Assembly (NCBI RefSeq): GCF_013408745.1
Contig: NZ_JACCBJ010000001.1
Coordinates: forward strand, 2,294,001 to 2,358,000
From: Leifsonia soli
GTDB lineage: Bacteria; Actinomycetota; Actinomycetes; Actinomycetales; Microbacteriaceae
DNA length: 64,000 nucleotides
Direction: 5' to 3'
The notes under the pieces: generated by a model
Seen by the model: the letters and a program-made list of their open reading frames with translations, nothing else
Told to the model about the DNA's origin: nothing
Databases searched by the model: none
Program-made: the position numbers and the translations under genes
Part shown: in pieces, positions 27,297 through 35,652 of the stretch
Layout of the letters: each line of letters begins with the position of its first letter
Position numbering within the stretch: position 1 is the first letter of the stretch

Positions 27297-28388
27297 TCAG
27301 GCCCGGCGGTACGCGCCTGCGGCAGGGCAGTCGAACGGGTCGCGGGCCGAGAGGCCGACGCGGTTCAGGTACTGGATGACGATCGTGTACGACCGGACGA
27401 GCGACGTCTCGGTGTACGGCACCTCGTTCGCCGCGCAGTGGGCGATGGTGAGCTCGCGAGCTCGCGCCAGGTGCGGGCGGGGCATGCTCGGGAAGAGGTG
27501 GTGCTCGACCTGGTGGTTGAGCCCGCCCATGAGGATGTTCATCCACCAGCCGCCGCGGATGTTGCGGGAGGTGCGCACCTGCTTGTCGAGGAAGCTGACG
27601 CGCGAGCCCTCGGGCAGCTGCGGCATGCCCTTGTGGTTGGGGGCGAACGAGGCGCCCATGTAGAGGCCGAAGACGGCGAGCTGCACGCCGAGGAACGCGA
27701 AGGCGACCCCGACCGGCATCAGCACGAAGACGGCGCTCAGGTAGATGCCGAAGCGGATGAAGATGGCGGAGAGCTCGCGGCCACGGCCCGGGACGGGCGC
27801 CTTGCCGAAGAGGGTCCGCAGGGACGTGAAGTGAAGGTTGACACCCTCGAGCAGCAGCAGCGGGAAGAAGAGGTAGCCCTGACGGCGCGTCACCGCGCGC
27901 AGGATGCCGGTGGCCCTGGCGGCGTCCGCCTCGGTGAACGAGATGGTGTCGCGGGCGATGTCGGGGTCTTTCCCGATGGTGTTGGGGTTGGCGTGGTGAC
28001 GCGTGTGCTTCGTCATCCACCAGTGGTAGCTCATGCCGACCATCCAGGTGGCGAGGAACCGCCCGGCGCGGTCGTTGGCCGGGCCGGATTCGAACACCTG
28101 ACGGTGCGAGGCCTCATGCGCGACGAAGGCGAGCTGGGTGAAGATGATGCCGAGTGCTCCGGCGATCAGCAGGACGAACCACGAGTCGCCCAGGAGGACG
28201 ATCCCGGCGAACGCTCCGGCGAGAGCGAGGATGAGGACCGCGAAGGTGGTGATGTAGAAGCCCCGGCGACGCTCGAGGAGACCCTCGCCGCGAACCTCCG
28301 TGAGGAGTTCGCTGTATGTGCTGGTCACTGACGGCCGGCCGGAACGGGGCTTGGTGGTCCGGATCGGACCGAGAAGGGTTGCGGTCAC
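27297..28388 (-). CDS. Membrane fatty acid desaturase
   Basis: A 363-residue di-iron acyl desaturase. The three histidine boxes are intact: HEASH near residue 89, HTRHH near 127 and HQVEHH near 290. The last form, with Gln in place of the first His, is typical of front-end/linoleoyl-CoA and DesA3-like desaturases. Four membrane helices fall between the boxes. The GTG at 28388 has GGAGGT at good spacing. It probably introduces double bonds into membrane lipids to keep them fluid, which fits its neighbour, a cold-shock gene on the same strand upstream. Regiospecificity cannot be read from sequence. Confidence 0.9.
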   Translation of the reverse strand: MTATLLGPIRTTKPRSGRPSVTSTYSELLTEVRGEGLLERRRGFYITTFAVLILALAGAFAGIVLLGDSWFVLLIAGALGIIFTQLAFVAHEASHRQVFESGPANDRAGRFLATWMVGMSYHWWMTKHTRHHANPNTIGKDPDIARDTISFTEADAARATGILRAVTRRQGYLFFPLLLLEGVNLHFTSLRTLFGKAPVPGRGRELSAIFIRFGIYLSAVFVLMPVGVAFAFLGVQLAVFGLYMGASFAPNHKGMPQLPEGSRVSFLDKQVRTSRNIRGGWWMNILMGGLNHQVEHHLFPSMPRPHLARARELTIAHCAANEVPYTETSLVRSYTIVIQYLNRVGLSARDPFDCPAAGAYRRA

Positions 28389-28511
28389 GCGTGACCTCCG
28401 CTGTGTCAGACGACTTCCCAGCCGAGGTGTTGGACGTTTCGCCCTAGATTCTCGAAGCATATGCGCCGTTCCTGGGCGCCAGCACCGAGATATGCCCGAA
28501 GGGGCTTGGGA

Positions 28512-28545
28512 TCGATGCGGGGCCGGAGAACCGGCCCCGCATCGA
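28512..28545. terminator. Perfect hairpin after the cold-shock gene
   Basis: Two 15-bp arms (TCGATGCGGGGCCGG and its complement) flank an AGAA loop, just beyond the csp stop on the minus strand. There is no U-tract, but stem strength and position support termination, shielding the desaturase gene downstream. Confidence 0.75.
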
Positions 28546-28552
28546 GGACCGG

Positions 28553-28759
28553 TCAGACCGGTCGGATGTTGGATGCCTGGAGGCCCTTGGGGCCGCGGGT
28601 CACCTCGTACTCGACCTTCTGATTCTCGGCCAGGTTGCGGAACTCGCCCTGCGACGCGATCTCGCTGAAGTGGGCGAAGACGTCGGCCGTGCCGTCATCC
28701 GGGGCGATGAACCCGTAGCCCTTCTCCGTGCTGAACCATTTGACGGTACCTGTGGCCAT
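28553..28759 (-). CDS. cspA: Cold-shock protein (CspA family)
   Basis: A 68-residue single-stranded nucleic-acid-binding protein. RNP1 (KGYGFI) and RNP2 (VFAHFSEI, here Ala-His in place of Val-His) are present in [18 protein letters not shown] very strong site (GAAGGAAGAA) precedes the ATG. A 5' leader of some 250-280 bases is likely (see 28760-29199), as expected for cold-regulated csp mRNAs. Acts as an RNA chaperone. Confidence 0.95.
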   Translation of the reverse strand: MATGTVKWFSTEKGYGFIAPDDGTADVFAHFSEIASQGEFRNLAENQKVEYEVTRGPKGLQASNIRPV

Positions 28760-29199
28760 CGTTTCTTCCTTCTTATTTGGTGTTGGGGACCATGACGGTC
28801 CCATTCGCCGCGCAGAGAGCGCGGACGGCTGAGAGAGCCACGACGGAGTAGACCGGTCGCGGCGATTCGACGGAGAGGGAGTGGCCCTCGCCGGAGAGGT
28901 GAACGGCTGATGCAGCCGGACGGAGGGTGAGATACTTTTCCTTTTTCGCGGCCGTGGCCGCGGGTACACATGCGCACACTCTCGCGGAGAGGTGCGCTCA
29001 ATCGGCCCGGTGCGAGACGTCGTCGGCTGACCGGGTTCCCGCAAGACTACAGGACATCGGGCCGGAGTGCGCCAATCCCCCTATTCCGGTCAACGGAGGA
29101 CTGGATAGTCGGCCGGAAACTGATATTCTTGAAAAGTTTCTGATCGATGCCCATGTCTGAAGCGGCATCCGATCGTCATCACATCATCGAGGGGGAATA
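28760..29199. other. Intergenic region: csp leader and divergent promoter region
   Basis: No gene is convincingly present in these 440 bases. On the minus strand a possible -10 TAGTCT (29049-29044) would give a 5' leader of about 277 bases for cspA, containing a perfect 7-bp hairpin (CGCGGCC/GGCCGCG at 28947-28962) followed by an A-rich stretch. On the plus side a TATTCT at 29124-29129 lies inside an inverted repeat, GAAACT (29116-29121) and AGTTTC (29135-29140), about 65 bases before the next gene: a promoter with an operator-like dyad. A 68-codon open frame at 28773-28979 in the leader is not convincing. Confidence 0.5.
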
Positions 29200-30444
29200 T
29201 TGAGCGACCCGACTGTGCCCGCGGACGACAACCACAAGGCTGCCGAGGGGGCACCGGCAACGCCTGAGCCGACGGCAGCGGAGCAGCCCGCACCGCCCGC
29301 ATCCGAGCAGCCCGCGCCGGAGCAGCCCGCGCCGGAGCAGCCCGCACCGCCCGCCCCGCAGCAGCCTGTACCGCCGGTTGCGCCGGAGCAGCCTCCCGCG
29401 TACGCCGCAGCGCCCGCCCCGCAGCAGCCGTACGCCGGCCAGCCGAATCCGTACGCACCGCCGACGGGCGAGAAGAAGAAGCCGGCCGTCCCGCACTGGG
29501 TCTGGTGGGTCATCGGCGGCGCCTTCGCCTTCGCCGCCGTCGCGATCGTGGCGATCGTCGTGATCGCGAACCTTCTCGGCGGCGGCGGCGCGAAGGCCGT
29601 CGCGCAGGACTACCTGAACGACATCGCCAAGGGGAACGCGTCCGCCGCCAACAAGCTGGCGCGCGTCGACGCCTCCGAGGGGGAGAACTTCCTGCTCACC
29701 AACGCCGTTCTCGGCAAGGCGCAGCACATCACGGCGCCCGTCGTGAGCCGCACGCTGTCGAGCCGCAGCTCGGATCTCACCCAGGCGAGCGTGACCTACA
29801 AGCTCGCCGGCAAGACGTACCGGGGAACGATCGAGCTCGACAAGGACGACAAGGGCTGGTACGTCAGCCGCGGGCTGACCTACAACCTGCCGTTCGTCTC
29901 CTCGAGCATCCCGGGCTACTCGGTGCCCGGGGCCGAGCACTCGCTGACGTCGAAGGACTCCGAGGTCGTCGCCTACCCGGGCGTGTACAGCATCCAGGCG
30001 CCGAACAAGTACTACGAGCTGGCCGGCTCCCCGAAGCTGACCGTCGCCGCCGACTCCTACCAGGTGAAGGACCTCAAGCTGACCCCGTCGCAGGCCTACC
30101 TCGACGAGGTGCAGAAGCAGGTCGACGCCCACTACGCGGAGTGCGCCACCAAGACGGCTTACTACGACGTGGAGGACTGCGGGATCGACCTCAGCTACCC
30201 GAGCAACATGTCCGTGTCGAAGTCCACGGTCGCTGTGACGGTCGACGAGTCGCCGAAGGTCGAGATCAGCGACGATTCGGACTCGTACTACCAGTTCAAG
30301 ATCGGCCCGGGAAAGTTCTCGGCGGTGATGACCGGCTCCGACTACAGCGGGAACCCGGCGAGCGAGAACCTCACCGGCCAGGCCGGTTACATCAGCGCCG
30401 ACATCAAGATCGACGACGACAAGGTCGTGGTCACCTTCAACTGA
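29200..30444 (+). CDS. Pro/Ala-rich single-pass membrane protein with extracytoplasmic domain
   Basis: A 414-residue protein starting at TTG (GAGGGGG upstream). Residues 1-90 are a disordered cytoplasmic tail with repeated PAPEQ/PAPPAPQQP units ending in KKKPAVPHW; one membrane segment follows (WVWWVIGGAFAFAAVAIVAIVVI). The outer part begins with a DUF4878/NTF2-like stretch (AVAQDYLNDIAKGNASAANKLA) and a second beta-rich domain with a possible disulfide (ECATK, EDCGIDL). Similar layouts occur in many actinobacterial membrane proteins of unknown function. It ends in a strong terminator. Confidence 0.75.
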   Translation: MSDPTVPADDNHKAAEGAPATPEPTAAEQPAPPASEQPAPEQPAPEQPAPPAPQQPVPPVAPEQPPAYAAAPAPQQPYAGQPNPYAPPTGEKKKPAVPHWVWWVIGGAFAFAAVAIVAIVVIANLLGGGGAKAVAQDYLNDIAKGNASAANKLARVDASEGENFLLTNAVLGKAQHITAPVVSRTLSSRSSDLTQASVTYKLAGKTYRGTIELDKDDKGWYVSRGLTYNLPFVSSSIPGYSVPGAEHSLTSKDSEVVAYPGVYSIQAPNKYYELAGSPKLTVAADSYQVKDLKLTPSQAYLDEVQKQVDAHYAECATKTAYYDVEDCGIDLSYPSNMSVSKSTVAVTVDESPKVEISDDSDSYYQFKIGPGKFSAVMTGSDYSGNPASENLTGQAGYISADIKIDDDKVVVTFN

Positions 30445-30456
30445 CCACGGACGACG

Positions 30457-30487
30457 AAGGGCCGGGCGTCTCGGACGCCCGGCCCTT
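30457..30487. terminator. Strong intrinsic terminator
   Basis: AAGGGCCGGGCGTC, a TCG loop, and the exact complement ending in CCCTTTC form a 14-bp stem with a short T-run, between the convergent membrane-protein and dehydrogenase genes. Confidence 0.85.
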
Positions 30488-30570
30488 TCTCGTTGGCTCT
30501 CGCCAGTCGCCTCACCGACCTCGGCCGCAGGCTCCTTCGGTGCCCGGTGGCGTGTCGCTCCGCGCCGCCC

Positions 30571-31941
30571 TCAGCTCCACTGGGCGCGGATCAGCTTCTT
30601 GTTGACGAACTCGTCGGCGCCGAACCGGCCCAACTCGCGGCCGGACCCCGAGCGCTTCACACCGCCGAAGGGCAGCTCGGCCCCGTCGGCCAGGACCACG
30701 TTGACGAACACCATCCCGGCCTCGATGCGGTCGGCGACGCGCGACGCCTGCTCCTTGTCGGTCGTGTAAAGGTAGGAGCCGAGGCCGAACGGGGTGTCGT
30801 TGGCGATGCGCACGGCGTCGTCCTCGTCCTTCGCGCGGTAGACCTGCGCGACCGGGCCGAAGAACTCCTCCTTGGAGGCCGGATTGTCCGGCGTCACGTC
30901 GGTGAGCACCGTCGTCTCGAAGAAGGCGCCGTTGCGGCCTCCGCCGCGCACGAGCTTGGCGCCGTTGTCGACGGCGCGCTTCACCTGCTCGTCGAGGTTC
31001 TCCGCCGCCTTCAGCGACGACAGCGGGCCGAGGGCCGAGTCCTCGCTGGTCGGGTCGCTCGCCTCGACCTCGGAGAGCTTCGCGGTGAACTTCTCCAGGA
31101 ACGGCTCGTAGAGCTCGTCGATGACGACGAACCGCTTCGCCGCGTTGCACGACTGGCCGCTGTTGTCGAGGCGCGCGTCCACCGCGTTCTGCACGGCGGC
31201 ATCCAGGTCGTCGGTCGAGAGCAGGATGAACGGGTCGGACCCGCCCAGCTCCAGCACGACCTTCTTGAGATTGCGTCCGGCGATCTCGGCGACCTTCGCG
31301 CCGGCCCGCTCGGATCCGGTGAGCGAGACGCCCTGCACGCGCGGGTCTGCGATGACCGTCTCGATCTGCGCGTGGCTCGCGTAGATGTTGACGTACGCAC
31401 CCTCGGGGAACCCGGCGTCGAGGAAGATCTGCTGGATGGCGGCGGCCGACTCCGGGCACTGCTCCGCGTGCTTCAGCAGGATGGTGTTGCCGATGACGAG
31501 GTTCGGTCCCGCGAAGCGGGCCACCTGGTAGTACGGGAAGTTCCACGGCATGATCCCGAGGAGCACCCCGAGCGGCGAGCGGCGGACCACGGCAGACCCG
31601 TCTCCGTCGAGCAGCTGGATCGGCTCGTCCTTCAGGAACTCGTCCGCGTGGTCCGCGTAGTACTCGTAGATGGCGCCGGCGAAGTCGACCTCGCCCAGCG
31701 CCTGCTCGACCGGCTTCCCCATCTCGAGCACGATGATGTCGGCGAGCTGCTGCCGGCGCTCGACGTGGAGTTCGCCGACGCGGCGGATCAGCGCGGCCCG
31801 CTCCTGCACGGTCGTCGACCGCGACCAGGTGCGGAACGTGGTGTCGGCGGCGGCGATCGCCGCCTCCAGGTCGGCGTCGCTGATGGTGTCGAAGGTCTTG
31901 ACCGTCTCCCCGGTGGCGGGATTGGTCACGGCGTAGCTCAT
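30571..31941 (-). CDS. gabD: NAD(P)-dependent succinate-semialdehyde dehydrogenase (ALDH family)
   Basis: A 456-residue aldehyde dehydrogenase of the short GabD1/YneI-type group. Catalytic Cys is in NSGQSCNAAKR and the general base Glu in LELGGSDPFI; GIMPWNFPYYQVARFAGP and the C-terminal PFGGVKRSGSGRELG are characteristic. It oxidises succinate semialdehyde to succinate, feeding the TCA cycle. AGAGGAG precedes the ATG, and a likely promoter -10 TATTGT (31988-31983) gives a leader of about 35 bases. It stands alone; no gabT is adjacent. Related aldehydes are possible substrates. Confidence 0.85.
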   Translation of the reverse strand: MSYAVTNPATGETVKTFDTISDADLEAAIAAADTTFRTWSRSTTVQERAALIRRVGELHVERRQQLADIIVLEMGKPVEQALGEVDFAGAIYEYYADHADEFLKDEPIQLLDGDGSAVVRRSPLGVLLGIMPWNFPYYQVARFAGPNLVIGNTILLKHAEQCPESAAAIQQIFLDAGFPEGAYVNIYASHAQIETVIADPRVQGVSLTGSERAGAKVAEIAGRNLKKVVLELGGSDPFILLSTDDLDAAVQNAVDARLDNSGQSCNAAKRFVVIDELYEPFLEKFTAKLSEVEASDPTSEDSALGPLSSLKAAENLDEQVKRAVDNGAKLVRGGGRNGAFFETTVLTDVTPDNPASKEEFFGPVAQVYRAKDEDDAVRIANDTPFGLGSYLYTTDKEQASRVADRIEAGMVFVNVVLADGAELPFGGVKRSGSGRELGRFGADEFVNKKLIRAQWS

Positions 31942-32075
31942 GGCGCTCCTCTTCTTCGCTGAAACGGGTCTGGCCCATCATGACAATACGGCTTCCGAAT
32001 GGCCTGTGACCCGCCACATCGTCTAGGCGCGAGGACGCAGGTGGACACGGCGTACAGCGGGTCTGGACGTACCGG

Positions 32076-32621
32076 TCACCAGTTCTCTGGTCGCCGCGGG
32101 TCGTCCGGGTCGACCGGGGCGCACCGGCTGTTGCCCACGAAGTCGGCATAGTCCTTCCCGATCGTGAACTCGATCCCGAAACCGTCCTCGCGAACTCCCG
32201 TCAGATACGGCGGATAGGACACCACCTTCCGCGGCGGGTAGATGCGGTTGTCCTCCACCACTTTTGTCGGGAACCCGTAGTCCGTCCACATCTTCGCCAC
32301 CCGCTCCGCCGTCTCCTCTGGACTGGACTTGGTCGGACCCTTGTACTGATTGAAAATGTTCCAACTCTCCGACTCGGTGCCATCGGCATAATCACCACAC
32401 CCATAGCCCCACTCCTTCTCTGGTGCGGTCGGCCAGGTGTCGGCGACCAACGCGGTGGCCTCGTCATAGAGACGCTGGATCTCGTGTTCGACCGCGGCAC
32501 GGTCGGCTCTGTCGCTGTCTTCCACCTGTTGGATCTCCTCCACGGTCTTCGGCTGCGGCGCACACCCGCTTACCGCACCTACGGCTAGTAGCACAGCCAG
32601 CCCCACAAAGCGCATCACCAT
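32076..32621 (-). CDS. Lipoprotein, duplicated; candidate immunity protein (copy 1)
   Basis: A 181-residue exported lipoprotein (LAVGAVSGC lipobox, then a charged helix QQVEDSDRADRAAVEHEIQRLYDEAT and a compact domain with YGCGDYADGTESESW and VVEDNRIYPPRKVVSYPP). It is about 75-80% identical to the neighbouring copy at 32730-33305. Relative to that copy it has lost one C in a C-run just after the ancestral ATG, so the old start is out of frame and translation must begin at the later MVMRF. The spacing between copies is 654 bp. By position, after a type VII-type hydrolase effector, it may protect against that effector at the outer membrane face. Function is inferred; LppA-like families are an alternative. 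Confidence 0.7.
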   Translation of the reverse strand: MVMRFVGLAVLLAVGAVSGCAPQPKTVEEIQQVEDSDRADRAAVEHEIQRLYDEATALVADTWPTAPEKEWGYGCGDYADGTESESWNIFNQYKGPTKSSPEETAERVAKMWTDYGFPTKVVEDNRIYPPRKVVSYPPYLTGVREDGFGIEFTIGKDYADFVGNSRCAPVDPDDPRRPENW

Positions 32622-32650
32622 GCGACGATGGCCACGGGCGGTCGCGGGGT

Positions 32651-32706
32651 CATCGGTGCCCTCCGCACGGCTTCGGCGACAGCAGCGGCTCCTTCTCATG
32701 GCCCAG
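32651..32706 (-). pseudogene. Remnant of the effector gene's 3' end
   Basis: Between the two lipoprotein copies, the minus strand reads E-K-EPLLSPKPCGGHR-stop, matching the last residues of the 667-residue effector (E-K-...EPLPSPIPPGGRR-stop). It shows that the duplicated unit included the tail of the effector gene as well as the lipoprotein gene. Confidence 0.7.
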
Positions 32707-32729
32707 CGAGGCGCCGAACTGACCACCGG

Positions 32730-33305
32730 TCACCAGTTCTTGGGCAGGACCGGGTCGTCCGGGTCGATCGGGGCACACCGGCTGTTGCCGTCGAAGTCGG
32801 CGTAGTTCTCCCCGATCGTGAACAGAAGCCCGAAGCCGTCCTCGCGAACTCCCGTCAGATAGGGCGGATACGACACCACCTTCCGCGGCGGGTAGATGCG
32901 ATTGTCCTCAACCACCTTCGTCGGGAACCCATAGTCCGTCCACAACTTCGCCACCCGCTCCGCCGTCTCCTCCGCACTGAACTTCGTGGGACCCTTGTAC
33001 TGATTGAAAATGTCCCAGCTCTCCGACTCGGTTCCATCGGCATAGTCACCACACCCGTAGCCCCACCCCATCTCTGGTGCGTTCGGCCACGTATCGGCGA
33101 CTAGCGCAGTCGCCTCGTCATACAGGCGCTGTACCTCCTCCTGCGCCGCGGCTCGGTCGGCTCTATCTTGGTCTTCCACCTGCTGGATCTCCTTCGCGGT
33201 CATCGGCTGCGGCGCGCACCCGACCAGAGCCCCCATGGCCAGCAGCGCAGCCAGCCCCGCCACGCGCAGCACCATTCGATGGCCATTAGCGGTCGCGGGG
33301 GTCAT
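32730..33305 (-). CDS. Lipoprotein, candidate immunity protein (copy 2)
   Basis: A 191-residue paralogue of the previous lipoprotein. It keeps the original start: the ATG overlaps the effector's stop codon by 4 bases (ATGA), so it is translationally coupled to the effector. The signal peptide ends at LLAMGALVGC. The mature domain has the same YGCGDYADG and IYPPRKVV blocks and a conserved C-terminal Cys (NSRCAPIDPDD) that could pair with the first. Tight coupling to a secreted alpha/beta hydrolase, and lipidation that would place it outside the membrane, parallel the TslA/TilA lipase-immunity pairs of Staphylococcus. This role is inference. Confidence 0.72.
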   Translation of the reverse strand: MTPATANGHRMVLRVAGLAALLAMGALVGCAPQPMTAKEIQQVEDQDRADRAAAQEEVQRLYDEATALVADTWPNAPEMGWGYGCGDYADGTESESWDIFNQYKGPTKFSAEETAERVAKLWTDYGFPTKVVEDNRIYPPRKVVSYPPYLTGVREDGFGLLFTIGENYADFDGNSRCAPIDPDDPVLPKNW

Positions 33306-35305
33306 CGGCGCCCTCCGGGCGGAATCGGGGACGGTAGCGGCTCCGGGTGCGGCACCTTCTCCCGGTCTAGCGGGGTTCCGCCCGAGGGGATTTCTTGCCC
33401 CCGCCCCATCGTCGCCATCGCCGTCCCGTACTGGGCAGAGGTCCGGTTGTCGAGATAGCTGTAGGAATCAGGGGTTTCCGGACTGTTGCCGAACGGACCG
33501 TGCTGAGTGATCCCCTTCAGCTCGACCCCATCGAGGACAGTGTCTTCGGCTGTGAAGGTGTGTGCCCCGAAGCCAGGGCTGGTGGGGTCGACGCGCCCGG
33601 GATTGGCCCGGCCCCACTTCGCCCACTCGTCCTGGACTCCCTCGGCCGCGTAGACCTCACCGCCCGGCACATGCAGCGCGGCCGCTGACGGAATGGTTCC
33701 GGCAATGCCCGCAGAGCCCAGGAGGACGACGTGTCCTGCTGTCACAGCATTCTGGGTGAGTGCCTGGGTGGCGACGTTGGTCCCGTAGGAGTGCGCGATG
33801 ACCGAGAGCCCGATCGCGTTCGCCGGCCACTGTTTCACCGCGGTCAGCCCCCGCAGCGTGTTCCCCAGCCGTTGCGCTCCCGCTTTGGCGAGGTCGTCGT
33901 TCAAGACGCCCCACACGTCCGCCTGCCCGGGCGGGTCGTAATCCAGCCACGACAGTACGGCTATCTCGCTTGGATCGACGCCGGACGCCCTCGACTGTTG
34001 CTTTCGCATGTCTTTTGCAGCGTTGGCGTACTGGACAATGTCCCTTGCGGTGGTTCCCATTCCAGGCACCACGACGCTGATGTGGTCGGCGGTTTCGAGC
34101 AGCCCGGTGCTGATGGCGACTTTGGTGCGTTCGCCGGGCTGGTACACATACAGCTCGCGCGGCGGATCTCCCGTCGGCCCCTTCCCGTAGGCCTTGTTGA
34201 TCCGGGACAGCGTTTCGGTCAGCTGCTGCGCCTCAGCGAGACGACTCAGCGCGAGCTGGCGAATCCCGCCGATCGAGGATGTGAGTCCCGGGTCCGCCTT
34301 CGCATCGCTCAGGCGCTTCTTCGCGTCCTTGAGGTCGGCGACCAGGCAGGTCCGGTTGGCGTCGGACCGTACCCGCGGCGGGACGCCATCCAGGTTGCCG
34401 ATCAAGCGCGGAACCGCCTTCGCCCATTCGGTCCGCTGTTTCGCGTCGAGCTTCTTCCACCACGCGGCCGTCTTCTCCGGCGCCGGCGGGTTGTCCCAGA
34501 ACCGCTGCAACAGCTCCGGGTGCGCCGCCAGCACCGTCTTCATCTGCGACGGGGACAGATCCTTCAACAGCGATGACAGCTCCTCGGGCGTCGCGGATGT
34601 CCAGTCCTTCGATGACAGCGCCGACAGGTAGCCGAGCAGCCTCCTCCTGGCCGCCAGCCCCGCTCCGGCACCCACGCCGCCGATCGCGAAGCCGCCGGTG
34701 CCGTCGAGCTGGTGCAGGAGGGCGACGGTGTCTCCGATGGCGCACGCGAGCCTCGCGGCGCTGTTCTGGAACAGGCCCCTGGTCGCGGAGGCGAAGGTCT
34801 GCAGTGCGGTCAGCCGCTCTTCGATTTCGCGAATATCCTTCTCGAGCTGGCCGAGCACCAGCTCCAGCTGACGGCTCTTCACCTCCATCGCATCGCTCCA
34901 TCCGGGCACCGCGATCGGCAACGTCGCCGCCCGGTCGGTGATCTCGATCAAGCGCTCGGTCGCGTCCCGCTGCTTCGTGGCCGCGGTGAGCTGCGTGGTG
35001 AGTTCGGCCTCTTTCAGCACGCCGTACCGGCTGACCTTCGAGTCCTCCCAGGTGTACCGGTCGAGGTCTCCCCGAATGGCATCGATCTCGGTCGCCGCCG
35101 CGGCGATGCAGGGTGCGATGATCTCGGCGAACAACGCGCCGACCGCCGAGTAGCCCTTTCCGGACAGCTCTCCGGTATTCAGTCCGGCGAGCAGACGGTC
35201 GGACGCCGTCTCCATCGTGTCCAGCACGGATGAAGCGGCCGCGAGATTCGCCGACAGCGCGGTCTTCACGCTGTTCGAGTCGTCCGAACGGTAGATCACG
35301 CCCAC
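33302..35305 (-). CDS. LXG-like type VII effector with C-terminal DUF1023 alpha/beta hydrolase domain
   Basis: A 667-residue protein without a signal peptide. Residues 1-200 are long amphipathic helices (VKTALSANLAAASSVLDTM, ERLIEITDRAATLP, LGQLEKDIREIEERLTAL) as in LXG targeting domains. A small Gly/Ala-rich hydrophobic stretch lies near 205-225. Residues 240-320 form the 'WWKKLDAKQRTEWAKAVP...IGNLDGVPPRVR' region found ahead of DUF1023. Residues 400-590 are DUF1023: VVPGMGTTARD (about 410), nucleophile IAHSYGTN (Ser about 504), LLGSAGIAG, and a late His in FGAHTF. It is preceded by Lap-like genes and followed by duplicated lipoproteins. Likely a secreted lipase or esterase toxin. The GTG at 35305 was chosen by spacing; 35299 is possible. 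Confidence 0.78.
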   Translation of the reverse strand: MGVIYRSDDSNSVKTALSANLAAASSVLDTMETASDRLLAGLNTGELSGKGYSAVGALFAEIIAPCIAAAATEIDAIRGDLDRYTWEDSKVSRYGVLKEAELTTQLTAATKQRDATERLIEITDRAATLPIAVPGWSDAMEVKSRQLELVLGQLEKDIREIEERLTALQTFASATRGLFQNSAARLACAIGDTVALLHQLDGTGGFAIGGVGAGAGLAARRRLLGYLSALSSKDWTSATPEELSSLLKDLSPSQMKTVLAAHPELLQRFWDNPPAPEKTAAWWKKLDAKQRTEWAKAVPRLIGNLDGVPPRVRSDANRTCLVADLKDAKKRLSDAKADPGLTSSIGGIRQLALSRLAEAQQLTETLSRINKAYGKGPTGDPPRELYVYQPGERTKVAISTGLLETADHISVVVPGMGTTARDIVQYANAAKDMRKQQSRASGVDPSEIAVLSWLDYDPPGQADVWGVLNDDLAKAGAQRLGNTLRGLTAVKQWPANAIGLSVIAHSYGTNVATQALTQNAVTAGHVVLLGSAGIAGTIPSAAALHVPGGEVYAAEGVQDEWAKWGRANPGRVDPTSPGFGAHTFTAEDTVLDGVELKGITQHGPFGNSPETPDSYSYLDNRTSAQYGTAMATMGRGQEIPSGGTPLDREKVPHPEPLPSPIPPGGRR

Positions 35306-35652
35306 GGTGCACCCGCTTTCTCGCGTCTCAGGCGTTCCGACTCCGCCTCCGCGACCAAACGGATCACCCGGGCGGCCGCTTCTACGAACTCCGATTGCTC
35401 CTGGGCGAGTTGTCCGACATAGCGATCGAGCTCGCGATGCGCCGCCAGGCGTTTCTGCACGTCGGGGAGATCAACGCCCAGAGCGACGCCGGCGTCTTCG
35501 AACACGAGAGCGTTCTGCCGGATCAGCTGCCGATACTCGTCCCAGTGCTCGTCCACCCGGCTCACCGCCGCCACGTCGTCTCCCGTCGTGGCTTCGTGAG
35601 CCATGATCTTCTGCTCCACCTCGATCTGGTGCGGACTCGGGTCCGGCGTCAC
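35296..35652 (-). CDS. Small helical protein, Lap2-like LXG-associated partner
   Basis: A 118-residue, almost entirely helical protein (HQIEVEQKIMAHE, QKRLAAHRELDRYVGQLAQEQSEF, AAARVIRLVAEAESERLRREK). The GTG overlaps the stop of the preceding small gene by 4 bases, and its own end overlaps the effector start by about 10. In Bacillota, LXG effectors are encoded just after one or two such alpha-helical partners (Lap1, Lap2) that bind the LXG domain and guide it to the secretion machine. Assignment rests on size, helicity and position; sequence identity cannot be judged here. Confidence 0.6.
   Translation of the reverse strand: MTPDPSPHQIEVEQKIMAHEATTGDDVAAVSRVDEHWDEYRQLIRQNALVFEDAGVALGVDLPDVQKRLAAHRELDRYVGQLAQEQSEFVEAAARVIRLVAEAESERLRREKAGAPWA

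Larger units (their letters stand above)
32076..33360 (-). repeat. Tandem duplication of about 654 bp
   Basis: The copies span roughly 32076-32706 and 32730-33360. Each contains the end of the effector gene followed by a lipoprotein gene. Long stretches are identical, e.g. the codons for TESESW, VAKxWTDYGFPTKVVEDN and PYLTGVREDGFG, implying a fairly recent event. The composition is visibly richer in A/T than the surrounding genes. Confidence 0.85.

Noticed and set aside
28773-28979. A 68-codon frame in the cspA leader.
   Set aside because: No ribosome site and no recognisable protein; more likely untranslated leader. A leader peptide is not fully excluded.
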